NCBI RefSeq assembly: GCF_006715305.1
Contig: NZ_VFMY01000001.1
Span: 1,674,001 to 1,738,000 of the forward strand
From: Arthrobacter sp. SLBN-100
GTDB lineage: Bacteria; Actinomycetota; Actinomycetes; Actinomycetales; Micrococcaceae
DNA: 64,000 nucleotides
Direction of reading: 5' to 3'
The number at the start of each line of letters is the position of its first letter. Position 1 is the first letter of the stretch. The notes under the pieces are model-generated. The model was not told the origin of the DNA. It did not search any database and worked only from the letters and a program-made list of their open reading frames with translations. The position numbers were made by a program, and so were the translations under genes. Below, one piece after another: positions 1 through 7,952 of the stretch.

Positions 1-221
1 ACATCGGCGAGACCGGCACCGGGAACCCTGGCGCCCACGGCCCATAGGACGGCCTGCAGGTCCTGGGCCTGCATCGCCGTCATCCAGCGGACAGTTTCAG
101 CTATGGAAGCAGCGGTGTGCGATTGCCGCGGAACAGTGTGGAGCGGGAGCAGCCGTTGTGACACGAGCCGAAGCCTGCCCAGCGTTCGACGGTCAAGATG
201 GACCCCCTCCTTCGCAGCCAT
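1..221 (-). CDS. Winged-helix DNA-binding-domain protein, N-terminal part (runs off the left edge)
   Basis: An open minus-strand frame starts at an ATG at 221 and continues past base 1, so only about 73 residues are visible. The N-terminus reads MAAKEGVHLDRRTLGRLRLV, and further on comes WMTAMQAQDLQAVLWAVG. The 'LQAQD...ALW' pattern is typical of the winged helix DNA-binding domain family (HTH_42-like, often next to nucleases or unannotated). It lies 26 bases downstream of murB on the same strand and could be co-transcribed with it. Family assignment rests on these motifs only. An internal GTG at 164 is a less likely start because the residues before it fit the family. Confidence 0.6.
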   Translation of the reverse strand, partial: MAAKEGVHLDRRTLGRLRLVSQRLLPLHTVPRQSHTAASIAETVRWMTAMQAQDLQAVLWAVGARVPGAGLAD

Positions 222-247
222 GGCCCCATCTTATGGTCAGGAGCGCG

Positions 248-1315
248 CTACAGTTCCAGGCCTATAAGCAGCGGTTCCGGATGCAGTTCGATTCCAAAGC
301 GCCGTTCGACGCCGGCACGCACCTCGCGGGCCACCGCCACCACGTCAGCGGCCTTGGCTGAGCCGCGGTTGGTGATGGCGAGGGTGTGCTTGGTGGAGAG
401 GGACGCCCGGCCGCCGCTGACGCTGCCCGGCTCCAGGCCAAAGCCTTTGCTGAAGCCGGATTGATCGATCAGCCAGGCAGCGGAGAGCTTCACCAGCCCG
501 TCCTGGCCCGCAGGGTACCGCGGGGCCCCTTCCGGCAGCGCCGCGGCCACCTCCGCCGGGACGATGGGGTTGGTGAAGAACGAACCCGTGGAGTAGGTAT
601 CCCTGTCTTCCGGATCCCACACCATGCCCTTCGAGGCCCGCAGCCGCAGCACTTCCCGGCGCACATCAGTGGCGTAAGCGCGCTTTCCCTGCTCCACCCC
701 CAGCGACCGGGCCAGCTCCGCGTATCGGATGGGTGCACTCATGCGCCCAATGGGCAGCTGGAATTCAACCGTCAGCACCACATAGCGGGGTGAGCCGTTG
801 ACGGTGGTCTGCTTGAGGATGGAGTCCCTGTAGCCGAACTTCAGCTCGGAGTTGGTGAAAGTCTTGACGGCGTTCCGCTCGCGGTCCCAGGTGCGCACGG
901 CAGCGATGGTCTGGGACACATCCGAACCATAGGCGCCGACGTTCTGCACCGGGGTTGCCCCGGTGGAGCCCGGGATGCCGGCGAGGGCTTCGATCCCGGA
1001 CCAGGCGTGCAGAACCGCGTGCTCCACCAGCTTGTCCCAGTTGTGGCCGGCCTGCACCACTACCGCCACGCCGCCGCAGGAATCCTCCGCGTTGACCGTG
1101 AACCCTTCCGAGGCGATCTTGATGACCGTACCGGGGAACCCGTCGTCGGAAATCAGCAGGTTGGAGCCGCCGCTGATGATCAGCAGCGGCTCCCCTGCGC
1201 CGTCCGCGGTGCGGACGGCGTCGATGATTTCAGCCTCGGTGCGGGCCTCGATGAAGGTGCCCGCTGGGCCTCCGACGGCGGCCGTGGTGAGCTGGGAAAG
1301 CAAGGTGGAAGTCAC
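248..1315 (-). CDS. murB: UDP-N-acetylmuramate dehydrogenase MurB
   Basis: FAD enzyme that reduces UDP-GlcNAc-enolpyruvate to UDP-MurNAc with NADPH in cytoplasmic peptidoglycan precursor synthesis. The 355-residue product has the FAD-binding PP-loop region (SGGSNLL, residues 48-54), the second FAD segment GIPGSTGATPVQNVGAYG (113-130), the catalytic serine in STGSFFTNP (about Ser245) and the C-terminal glutamate in ELHPEP (about Glu343). Length and motif order match the type-I-like actinobacterial MurB with a long C-terminal part. The start codon is GTG at 1315. MaoC-like genes lie upstream on the same strand, an arrangement common in actinobacteria. Confidence 0.95.
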   Translation of the reverse strand: MTSTLLSQLTTAAVGGPAGTFIEARTEAEIIDAVRTADGAGEPLLIISGGSNLLISDDGFPGTVIKIASEGFTVNAEDSCGGVAVVVQAGHNWDKLVEHAVLHAWSGIEALAGIPGSTGATPVQNVGAYGSDVSQTIAAVRTWDRERNAVKTFTNSELKFGYRDSILKQTTVNGSPRYVVLTVEFQLPIGRMSAPIRYAELARSLGVEQGKRAYATDVRREVLRLRASKGMVWDPEDRDTYSTGSFFTNPIVPAEVAAALPEGAPRYPAGQDGLVKLSAAWLIDQSGFSKGFGLEPGSVSGGRASLSTKHTLAITNRGSAKAADVVAVAREVRAGVERRFGIELHPEPLLIGLEL

Positions 1316-1355
1316 CAGACAACCCTATCGCCGAAAGGGGGACACGCTTCCCGGC

Positions 1356-1793
1356 TCAGCTGAGCAGGACGACGGCCTGGGCCTTCATCAGGACCTTCTG
1401 GCCTGCCGAAACAACGGTGAGGTCAATACGGGCCGTGTTGGCCTCGGCGTCGAGCTTTCCGATGAGGCCGGTGACCTCAATGGTGGCGCCGGGCGCTTCG
1501 GTTCCGGTGGTGTCGGTGACCAGGACGGGCTTGGTGAAGCGGGTCTGGAAGTCGACGACGGCGGCCGGGTCGCCCGCCCAGTCGGTGACCAGCTGGACGG
1601 CGGAGCCCATGGTGAACATGCCGTGGGCGATGACGCCGGGCAGTTCCACGCCGGTGGCGAAGGCCTCATTCCAGTGGATCGGGTTGAAGTCGCCGGACGC
1701 CCCGGCGTACTTGACCAGGTCGGTGCGGGTGACCTCGACGGTGCGGCTGCCGATCTCCTGGCCGGGGCTGAGTTCGTGGATGCTGAGGCTCAT
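1356..1793 (-). CDS. MaoC-family dehydratase (HadB-like catalytic hot-dog subunit)
   Basis: A 145-residue single hot-dog protein with the R-hydratase/dehydratase signature YAGASGDFNPIHWNEAFA (residues 29-46), in which Asp35 and His40 are the expected catalytic pair; it hydrates or dehydrates a (3R)-hydroxyacyl thioester. Its start lies two bases beyond the stop of the upstream MaoC-like gene, so the two are almost certainly translated together and form a heterodimer like mycobacterial HadA/HadB. The physiological substrate is not clear, because Arthrobacter-type bacteria make no mycolic acids; a role in fatty-acid or branched acyl metabolism is inference. Confidence 0.88.
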   Translation of the reverse strand: MSLSIHELSPGQEIGSRTVEVTRTDLVKYAGASGDFNPIHWNEAFATGVELPGVIAHGMFTMGSAVQLVTDWAGDPAAVVDFQTRFTKPVLVTDTTGTEAPGATIEVTGLIGKLDAEANTARIDLTVVSAGQKVLMKAQAVVLLS

Positions 1794-1795
1794 GG

Positions 1796-2257
1796 CTACT
1801 GTCCCTCTCCGCGGACCAGGATGGATGACGTGGTGGTGGTGACGGGCTCCCTGGAATCGCCGGAACCGAGGGCAAAGATCTCCGAGCGGGTGGTGATCAT
1901 CGCTCCCCCGCCCATGGCCCGGACGCCGTCCACGTGGAGTTCCGCCACCAGCCGGTCGCCGGCGAAGATGGGGCGGTGGTGGGTGAAACGCTGGTCGGCG
2001 TGGACCACACGGGAGAAGTCGATGCCGGCCTCCGGGTCCTCGATGAGCTGGGCGTCGGCACGCTGGGCGATGATGATGGCGAACGTCGGCGGGGCCACAA
2101 GGTCGGCGTGGCCCAGCGCCTTGGCGGCGTCCACGTCGAAGTGTGCAGGGTGGGTGGCTTTGACCGCGCGGGCGAATTCGCGGATCTTCTCGCGGCCAAC
2201 GTCGTACACCTCTGCGGCAGGGTAGCTTCTGCCCTGCAGGTCGGGATTGATAGTCAT
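1796..2257 (-). CDS. MaoC N-terminal-domain protein (HadA/HadC-like subunit)
   Basis: A 153-residue hot-dog protein of the FAS1/MaoC N-terminal dehydratase family. It carries typical HadA-type features (IREFARAVKATHPAHF near residue 25, LVAPPTFAIII near 53, GDRLVAELHVDG near 100) but lacks the D-x4-H catalytic motif seen in the next gene, so it should be the substrate-binding partner of that subunit. The two open reading frames are two bases apart in the order HadA-like then HadB-like. The start is an ATG at 2257. Confidence 0.85.
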   Translation of the reverse strand: MTINPDLQGRSYPAAEVYDVGREKIREFARAVKATHPAHFDVDAAKALGHADLVAPPTFAIIIAQRADAQLIEDPEAGIDFSRVVHADQRFTHHRPIFAGDRLVAELHVDGVRAMGGGAMITTRSEIFALGSGDSREPVTTTTSSILVRGEGQ

Positions 2258-2315
2258 GGGCTCAAGCCTATCGTCAGGCTGTTGAGCGGCCGAAAAGGGA
2301 GACCGGCCGGAAAGG

Positions 2316-2540
2316 TTACCGGCGGAGGTTCTTCCGGATGGCCTGGCCGCGGACCACGATTCCCGCGATGTGCAGGACGAGTCCCAGCCCGATCAGCGGC
2401 AGGGACGCCAAGGCCAGCGCCTGGTTGCCGCTGGTGTTGCCGATGAGGTTCAGGATGATGCCGACGGCGATCAGTCCCATCGCGCTGAAGACCAGGACTT
2501 TGTAGCGGGTTGGCGCGGTGGCCCAGAATTCGTTCAGCAC
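2316..2540 (-). CDS. Small membrane protein, two predicted helices (DUF3188-like)
   Basis: A 74-residue protein starting with GTG at 2540. Two hydrophobic stretches (roughly residues 12-32 and 38-62) are separated by a short polar loop (GNTSGNQ) and followed by a basic tail (RGQAIRKNLRR), which would place the C-terminus in the cytoplasm. The composition resembles short actinobacterial DUF3188 proteins, but this was not tested. It sits upstream of the MaoC pair on the same strand. Function unknown. Confidence 0.65.
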   Translation of the reverse strand: MLNEFWATAPTRYKVLVFSAMGLIAVGIILNLIGNTSGNQALALASLPLIGLGLVLHIAGIVVRGQAIRKNLRR

Positions 2541-2613
2541 CTTGCCATTCTATCGGGCAGCGCCCGAAGCAAGGGGCGACCAGGGGCCGGCAACGAGGGC
2601 GCGGGTGCAGTGC

Positions 2614-3552
2614 TCAGAACAGCGCTTCCTGGACTGCCGGTACCTCCGAGCTGTAATTGCCCAGTTCGATGGTGCGGCCTTTGAGCCGGCCCAAGTCCAG
2701 CACGAACTCCAGGCCGCTGTCATTGAGGGTGGCCAGCAGAAAGCTGCCGCAGACGGAGCGGATGGTAAATCCATGGGCCCCTGAATCCAATGCATGCGGG
2801 TAGGTGTGGCGGGCGGTCTCGGAACACAAACGCCCTGCCAGCGGCGGCCTGCTCCAGGTTTCCCTCACCACCTCAAAGCCGTCTTCATCCGCGCCGGATA
2901 GAAGCTGGCGCGCGTCTTCGGCCAGCTCAGTGTTGCGGGAACTGAGCCGGTCCGCGGGTGCCGGAGCGGCCAGGGCGGCAGCCTTTGCAGCCGACCGCAC
3001 CTGCTGCGGCAGCCCGCCGTCGCGCGTTACCAGGTCCTCCAGGATGCGCACCACGCGGCCGTCGGCGGCATGGGCGATGTAGCTGGCAGCCACGGCGCCC
3101 TGTTCGGCGAGCCGCTGCCACTTTCGAAGATTGGACGCGGTCCCCACCTTGCTGGCCCCGTTCGCGAAGGTGGCAACGTAGAGCCAGTGCGGCTGCATGA
3201 GGTAGCTGCGCAGCCCGGGCGGGACGCCGCCGCCCCGATGGAAGTCGTGCATGAGCCGGAAGTCGTCCGCCACAAAGCACCGTTCGCACTGGTGTCCGCG
3301 GGCAGCCAGGGACCGGCCTCTGCACAGGATGTGGTCGCGGCGGCCGGGGCCGTGCACCCGGTGGTGGCCCAGGCAGGACTTCCCTTCGGTGGCGAGCCGG
3401 AAGCCCAGGCGTGTGCCGGCGTCGAGCGCTGTTTCAGTGAAGGTGCCATCCGGGGCCTGCTGCCGCAGCACAGGTGGGGATCCAGGCGCGCCGGGAGCAT
3501 CAGGCGCGGCAGGCCAAGAGACCCCGTGGACCAGATAGGGCGTATCGGTCAC
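2614..3552 (-). CDS. DUF2797 family protein with GIY-YIG-like segment
   Basis: A 312-residue protein of the DUF2797 family. The N-terminal third has a histidine/cysteine-rich stretch (CLGHHRVH near residue 60, then C-x9-12 spacings and CERC near 90) that looks like a metal site. The middle part reads LYVATF...KVGTASNLRKWQRLAEQGA...ILEDLV (about residues 123-172), which follows the GIY-YIG order of two strands, an arginine helix and a glutamate. This suggests a nuclease-like fold; activity is unproven. The gene is on the same strand as its neighbours, but a 60-base gap separates it from the small membrane protein gene. Confidence 0.75.
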   Translation of the reverse strand: MTDTPYLVHGVSWPAAPDAPGAPGSPPVLRQQAPDGTFTETALDAGTRLGFRLATEGKSCLGHHRVHGPGRRDHILCRGRSLAARGHQCERCFVADDFRLMHDFHRGGGVPPGLRSYLMQPHWLYVATFANGASKVGTASNLRKWQRLAEQGAVAASYIAHAADGRVVRILEDLVTRDGGLPQQVRSAAKAAALAAPAPADRLSSRNTELAEDARQLLSGADEDGFEVVRETWSRPPLAGRLCSETARHTYPHALDSGAHGFTIRSVCGSFLLATLNDSGLEFVLDLGRLKGRTIELGNYSSEVPAVQEALF

Positions 3553-3581
3553 GGGGTCTCCTGGGACGAAATCTGCGGGTG

Positions 3582-4445
3582 CTACAGCGCGGGCTGCACC
3601 CCGAAGGCTACCGCGAGCTTCATGATCTTCTCGGCACGGCCCAGGCGGGGCAGGTCGGAGCCGTCACGGATGACGCGGCCGTTGGCTTCGAAGTCGGCCA
3701 TGAAGTCGGTGGCCCAGGCGACGTCGGACGGCGTGGGGCTGATGACCTCGTTGATGACGGGAGTCTGGTCTATGGCCAGGCAAAGCTTGCCGGTCATGCC
3801 CATCATCACGGTGATGCCGGTCTGCTCGCGCAGGATGGGGTGGTTGGTGCCCACAGTGGGTCCGTCGATGGGGCCCGGGAGGTTGCCCACGCGGCTGGCG
3901 ACGACGAGCTTGGCGCGGGGGTAGGCCATCGCTTCGGCGGTGGCGGCCATGCCGGTGTCGCGGCGGAAGTCACCGGAACCGAAGGCGAGGCGGAACGCGC
4001 CCTGGGCCTTGGCGATGTTGTTGGCTTCCTCGATGCCCACGGCGGATTCCACCAGCGGGATGACGGGTGTTTTGCCGTCCATGCGGTGGAAGCTTTCGGT
4101 GACCTGGTCCGCGGATTCAGTCTTGGCAAGCATCACGCCGAGCAGGCCCGGGGTGCCGCGCAGGCCCGCGAGATCGTCGGCCCAGAAGGGGCTGGTGGCG
4201 TCGTTGATGCGGACCCAGGCCTTGCCGCCGGCGGTGAGCCAGTCGATGACGTTGTTCCGGGCCTGGTCCTTCTGCGAGGGGTCCACGGCATCTTCAATAT
4301 CCAGGATGATCGAGTCAGCGCGGGACACTGCCGACTGGTCAAAAAGCTCGGTCTTCATGGCATTCACGAGGAGCCAGGAGCGGGCGATCTCTGCTGGGAT
4401 ATTGCGTTCCGGCCTTACGGTCTCGGTGGCGATGGTAGACGTCAT
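3582..4445 (-). CDS. HpcH/HpaI-type CoA ester lyase (CitE-like)
   Basis: A 287-residue protein of the citrate-lyase beta-subunit family (CitE/Mcl1 fold), which cleaves malyl-, citramalyl- or similar CoA esters using Mg2+. It shows the acid motif DIEDAVDP (about residue 50), a substrate-binding arginine in WVRINDATSPF, the Glu in PLVESAVG and the conserved FGSGDFRRDTG segment. I chose the ATG at 4445 because the 21 residues in front of it do not fit the family. The substrate cannot be read from the sequence. It stands alone between DUF2797 and the nickel permease, all on the minus strand. Confidence 0.85.
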   Translation of the reverse strand: MTSTIATETVRPERNIPAEIARSWLLVNAMKTELFDQSAVSRADSIILDIEDAVDPSQKDQARNNVIDWLTAGGKAWVRINDATSPFWADDLAGLRGTPGLLGVMLAKTESADQVTESFHRMDGKTPVIPLVESAVGIEEANNIAKAQGAFRLAFGSGDFRRDTGMAATAEAMAYPRAKLVVASRVGNLPGPIDGPTVGTNHPILREQTGITVMMGMTGKLCLAIDQTPVINEVISPTPSDVAWATDFMADFEANGRVIRDGSDLPRLGRAEKIMKLAVAFGVQPAL

Positions 4446-4523
4446 GTATCTACCGTATCCGCCCGGCAACCAGCAGGGCGAAGAAAATGGCCCGCTTGTG
4501 AGGATCAATACTAACTAAACGGG

Positions 4524-5636
4524 TTATGACCGGAGCCCTTGTGGATCCCCGGGACTGGCACTGGCAATATTTCGGCCTAATCTCCCCGGTTCAAGGCTCG
4601 CCTTCCTGCCGGACTGGAACCGGCCCGCGCAGACTGCAACAAGCCAGACAAGTACGAACAGGCCAACCACCGCATATCCGAGTCCGGCCAGATCCAGGTT
4701 CACAGCGGTCAGCGACATCAGTTGGGCTGTTCCTATGCTCAGGGCGACCGCCGCAGAGAGTCCGGTGAGTACGGCGTTGTACATGAGTCTTCGGCCCGCG
4801 CTGGCGAATGCCCTCCCGTACGCGAGATTCATGAACCACCCATCCAAGGTGTCCAACAGGCACATGCCTGCGGCGAAGAGCGTCGGGAGGATGAGAATGG
4901 CGTACCAGGGAAGTGCGGTTGTCGCCGCGCCCACCGCCACGACGAGCAGCGCGACCTCAGTGGCCGTGTCAAACCCCAGGCCGAAAAGCAGGCCCACAAC
5001 GTACATCTGCCAAGGCCTCGTGATGCTCTGCATGACCGGCCGCAGGATAGGGACCATCAGCCCGGCAGGGGCGCCGCGCCGAGGATCCGGCGACCGGCCG
5101 TCCCGGACACTGCGGAGGTCCGCCACGGCGGGGAGCAGGAGGAGCAGGTTGAGGGCGGCCACGATATAGAGGAAAACTCCTGATACCGCCGAGCCTGCCA
5201 GCCCCAAGGCTTCGCGCAGCGGCGAGGCGTTCTCCCCGAGCACGCCGCCCAGGAAGTGCGCTCCGGCGGCCAGCAGAGTGCACAGGCCGAAGACAATGGT
5301 GGAATGGCCAAGCGAGAACCAGAACCCGACCGATAGCGGCCTGTGGCCTTCACCGATCAGCTTGCGTGTGGTGCAGTCGATGGCTGCAATATGGTCGACG
5401 TCGACAGCGTGCCTCATGCCCAGCAGATACGCACCGGCCCCGATCCCTGCGCCGAAGACCTGCGTGGGGCTGATGTGCAGGTTCTGCGGAACAATGCTGA
5501 ACACCAGAACACCCCAGCCCACCACATGCAACGCGATGACGGTGAGAGCCATGGCGGTGACGGGAGAGCGAAGTTTCCCGTCCCTGATGCCGCTGCCGGC
5601 CGGTTTCGAGAGGTCGAGCGCAGCCAGGATGCCCAT
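4524..5636 (-). CDS. NiCoT-family nickel/cobalt permease (HoxN/NixA type)
   Basis: A 370-residue integral membrane protein for high-affinity Ni2+ or Co2+ uptake. It has the family signature H-x4-DH in RHAVDVDHIAAID (residues 75-87), LGHSTIVF (109-116) and LFGLGFDTATE in the middle, with about eight hydrophobic helices. The start ATG at 5636 lies 12 bases past the stop of the monocupin gene, so the two should be one transcript controlled from the divergent region at 6162-6239. No urease or hydrogenase gene is visible nearby, so the nickel client is not obvious; the adjacent cupin is a candidate. Confidence 0.92.
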   Translation of the reverse strand: MGILAALDLSKPAGSGIRDGKLRSPVTAMALTVIALHVVGWGVLVFSIVPQNLHISPTQVFGAGIGAGAYLLGMRHAVDVDHIAAIDCTTRKLIGEGHRPLSVGFWFSLGHSTIVFGLCTLLAAGAHFLGGVLGENASPLREALGLAGSAVSGVFLYIVAALNLLLLLPAVADLRSVRDGRSPDPRRGAPAGLMVPILRPVMQSITRPWQMYVVGLLFGLGFDTATEVALLVVAVGAATTALPWYAILILPTLFAAGMCLLDTLDGWFMNLAYGRAFASAGRRLMYNAVLTGLSAAVALSIGTAQLMSLTAVNLDLAGLGYAVVGLFVLVWLVAVCAGRFQSGRKASLEPGRLGRNIASASPGDPQGLRS

Positions 5637-5648
5637 GCCCTGGTCCTG

Positions 5649-6161
5649 TCAGCGCATCGGAGGAGTCAGCCCGTACCGGGCGATGACGTCCGGCAGCCAG
5701 GGCGGCTCAGCGAACTGAAGCCCGTATTCGGCGGCCATTTTACCGATGAACTCGGGATCCGGCGGACCCGCTTCAAAGTGATCGGCCAGTCCCCAGAAGA
5801 AATGCTCGAACCCGGCCGGGCTGATGATCTCGATCATCCGTGCGGGTACTTTGCCGGCATTCCACATCGTGTGGAGCTCCCCGCGCGGTTTTGTGATGTA
5901 GCCGCCGGCCCCGAGCACCGCTTCACGGTCTCCGGACCGGAATCCGATCTCGCCTTCAATGACGATCGAGTACTCGTCTTCCCTGGTGTGGCTGTGCGGG
6001 GGAACCAGGGCCCCGACCGGGAACGGGTGCTCCACAACCGAGATCTGGCCATTGGTGTCCTCACCGAAGAACTTGAAGACGACTCCGATCGTTCCGAGAT
6101 TTCCTTCGCGTCCCTGGCCCGGCTGCACGACTGTGAGCCGTGGAGCCCTTTCCAGTTCCAT
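5649..6161 (-). CDS. Monocupin dioxygenase-like protein
   Basis: A 170-residue single-domain cupin. Both cupin motifs are perfect: G50-x5-H56-x-H58-x4-E63-x6-G70 and G86-x5-P92-x-G94-x2-H97-x3-N101, giving a 3-His/1-Glu metal site. I start it at the ATG at 6161; an upstream in-frame ATG at 6251 would read through the promoter/operator region. Size and fold resemble the nickel-dependent monocupin quercetinase (QueD) of Streptomyces sp. FLA, and the next gene is a nickel permease, so a nickel-dependent dioxygenase is a reasonable hypothesis. The substrate is unknown. Confidence 0.82.
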   Translation of the reverse strand: MELERAPRLTVVQPGQGREGNLGTIGVVFKFFGEDTNGQISVVEHPFPVGALVPPHSHTREDEYSIVIEGEIGFRSGDREAVLGAGGYITKPRGELHTMWNAGKVPARMIEIISPAGFEHFFWGLADHFEAGPPDPEFIGKMAAEYGLQFAEPPWLPDVIARYGLTPPMR

Positions 6162-6177
6162 AACAGGCCGCCCCTTC

Positions 6178-6209
6178 AATTTCAATATACAATGGTGTGT
6201 ACCGAAATT
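6178..6209. promoter_or_regulatory. 32-bp palindrome between monocupin and TetR genes (candidate operator)
   Basis: Inverted repeat AATTTC-n2-TA-n-AC, six-base centre AATGGT, GT-n-TA-n2-GAAATT. The outer 6 bp are perfect and the inner part has three mismatched pairs. It lies 16 bases upstream of the monocupin start and 30 bases upstream of the preferred TetR start, in locally A+T-rich DNA. This is the usual position and size for a TetR-family operator that represses both directions. Confidence 0.6.
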
Positions 6210-6239
6210 GTCCGCCCGGGAGGGAGCAGAGTCAATACA

Positions 6240-6899
6240 TTGAGTGAACACCCTCGTTCATCCAAAAATCGCCGCTACGAAATGGGCAAGAGGACCGAAA
6301 AAATAAGCGGTACCCACCAGCGCATCATCGATGCGGCCGTGACTCTGCATGGTTCCATTGGGCCAGCCCGCACAACGATCGCCGGTGTCGCGGAAAAGGC
6401 AGGTGTTACCAGGCTGACGGTTTACCGGCACTTTCCTGACGACGAGGCATTGTTCTCCGCCTGCTCCTCGCACTGGCTCTCCCAACAGCAACTGCCGGAC
6501 CCGGGCGAATGGTCCCGGCACAACGATCCCCTCGAACGCCTGACCGTTGGACTGTCCGATCTCTACAGGTTCTACCGCGACGGGGAGGCCATGCTCACCC
6601 GGATTTATGGGGACTGGAATGCCCTCCCGGAGACACACCGCGCAGGTCTCGAAACCAGGAACGCCCGCTTCCGGGACATCCTGGCGGAGCCGTTCCCGGA
6701 GCCGGACAGGAACCCAAGGTTTTACGCCACCCTCAACCACGGGATGTCCTTCTGGACATGGCGATCACTGTGCCATGACAACGGGCTCCCGAATGATGAT
6801 GCCGTCGATGTCATGTTGAGCTTGATTACAACTGCAGCCCGCGCTCCGGTAACACCCAAAGCCGCCGCGCCGGAGAACGCAGGAGTCGGCGGACTGTAA
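6240..6899 (+). CDS. TetR/AcrR family transcriptional regulator
   Basis: About 219 residues. The N-terminal helix-turn-helix reads HQRIIDAAVTLHGS...TTIAGVAEKAGVTRLTVYRHFPDDEALFSA, the classic TetR pattern; the C-terminal ligand domain is divergent (RFYRDGEAMLTRIYGDW..., YATLNHGMSFWTW). The frame is open far upstream, but earlier ATGs lie inside the monocupin gene or inside the palindrome. A TTG at 6240, 13 bases after GGGAGGGAG, is the best start; an ATG at 6282 is the alternative. It is divergent from the monocupin-nickel permease operon and most likely controls it. Confidence 0.85.
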   Translation: MSEHPRSSKNRRYEMGKRTEKISGTHQRIIDAAVTLHGSIGPARTTIAGVAEKAGVTRLTVYRHFPDDEALFSACSSHWLSQQQLPDPGEWSRHNDPLERLTVGLSDLYRFYRDGEAMLTRIYGDWNALPETHRAGLETRNARFRDILAEPFPEPDRNPRFYATLNHGMSFWTWRSLCHDNGLPNDDAVDVMLSLITTAARAPVTPKAAAPENAGVGGL

Positions 6900-6919
6900 C
6901 CTTCGACGCCAAAGCAGGT

Positions 6920-6963
6920 AGCAGCAGGTGCCGTGATGAGGCTCCATACCGGCACCTGCTGCT
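6920..6963. terminator. Hairpin between convergent TetR and aldo/keto reductase genes
   Basis: Perfect 14-bp stem AGCAGCAGGTGCCG / CGGCACCTGCTGCT with a 16-base loop, placed between the two convergent stop codons. No long T-run follows on either side, so it may act as a transcription barrier or bidirectional terminator. Confidence 0.6.
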
Positions 6964-6979
6964 GTCTGGTTGGGGTGGG

Positions 6980-7921
6980 TCAGGGGATGTTGCTGCCCCG
7001 CGCAGTCACCCATAGCCGGTACCAGTCCGCCCGGCTCATGGTGTGGGCCACCCGGGCGGCGTCGGCACACGCCCGGATCCGGCCGGGATTGACCGTTCCG
7101 ATCACCGGCGCGATGCCGGCCGGATGTTTCATCAGCCACCCCAGCAGCACCGACTCACCGGAACTGCCGTACTCGCCCGCCAGTTCCGCCACGAGCTCGG
7201 CGGTTGCGGCCTCGGCGGACGAGGGGCTGTCCGGTTCAGCGCCCGTGTACAGGCCCTTGGCCAGGGAGCCGTAGGCCTGCAGGGTGATGCCGTTCCGGAC
7301 GCAGTACTCCAGGGTGCCGTGCGGGAAGCTGTAATCCAGGTGCTCCGCGTGGTTCACCAGTACCTGGCTTTCCAGCCAGGCCCGCTTGGACAGGCTCATC
7401 TCCAGCTGGTTGGCCACTACGGGAGTTTCCAGCCGGTCCTGCAGCGCCTCGATCTGGGCCCCGGACATGTTGGACACCCCCAGCTGCCGGACCTTGCCTT
7501 CGGCCATCAGCTGCCCGACCGCGGCAGCAACCTCCGCTGGGTCCGCCAGGGGGTCCGGGCGGTGCAGCAGGAGGATGTCCACGTAGTCCGTGCGCAGCCG
7601 CTTCAGGCTTTCGCTGACCCGCTCCAGGATGGCTTCACGGCTGAGATCGTAGTGTGTTTGCAGGCCGCGTTCATGCAGCCTGATCCCGCACTTGGTCTGC
7701 AGCCGGATCCGGTCCCGGAGTCCGGGCGTGGCGGCCAGCACCTGGCCGAACACCGCTTCGGACTTGCCGCTGCGGTAGATGTCCGCGTGGTCGAATAGCG
7801 TGATCCCGGCATCAAGGGCAGCCTCGACGGCGGCAGCGGCCTCGTCCACATGCTCGGCACCATGCGGCTCCTTGGACCAGCTGCCGCCCAGGCCCATGCA
7901 GCCGTATATCAGTTCCTGCAT
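6980..7921 (-). CDS. Aldo/keto reductase
   Basis: A 313-residue NADPH-dependent oxidoreductase of the AKR superfamily. The tetrad is visible as Asp44 and Tyr49 in LFDHADIYRSG, Lys77 in LQTKCGIRL and His in LLHRPDPL, with the cofactor segment PVIGTVNPGRI near the C-terminus. The ATG at 7921 fits the family start; the longer frame would overlap the upstream alpha-glucosidase gene. It begins 31 bases after the alpha-glucosidase stop on the same strand and is probably co-transcribed with it. The substrate is not predictable; the closest type is YdhF/Tas-like reductases. Confidence 0.9.
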   Translation of the reverse strand: MQELIYGCMGLGGSWSKEPHGAEHVDEAAAAVEAALDAGITLFDHADIYRSGKSEAVFGQVLAATPGLRDRIRLQTKCGIRLHERGLQTHYDLSREAILERVSESLKRLRTDYVDILLLHRPDPLADPAEVAAAVGQLMAEGKVRQLGVSNMSGAQIEALQDRLETPVVANQLEMSLSKRAWLESQVLVNHAEHLDYSFPHGTLEYCVRNGITLQAYGSLAKGLYTGAEPDSPSSAEAATAELVAELAGEYGSSGESVLLGWLMKHPAGIAPVIGTVNPGRIRACADAARVAHTMSRADWYRLWVTARGSNIP

Positions 7922-7952
7922 CAGTGGGCCCGGCTCCCGCCGCGTTCCTGCA

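Noticed and set aside
963..2225. 420-codon plus-strand frame over murB and the MaoC genes
   Set aside because: Antisense to three genes with clear family motifs; the translation has no recognisable domain. Long empty frames like this are a by-product of high G+C.
5343..6239. Long N-terminal extension of the TetR frame
   Set aside because: It runs antisense through the nickel permease and cupin genes and the palindrome; TetR family members start near the helix-turn-helix.
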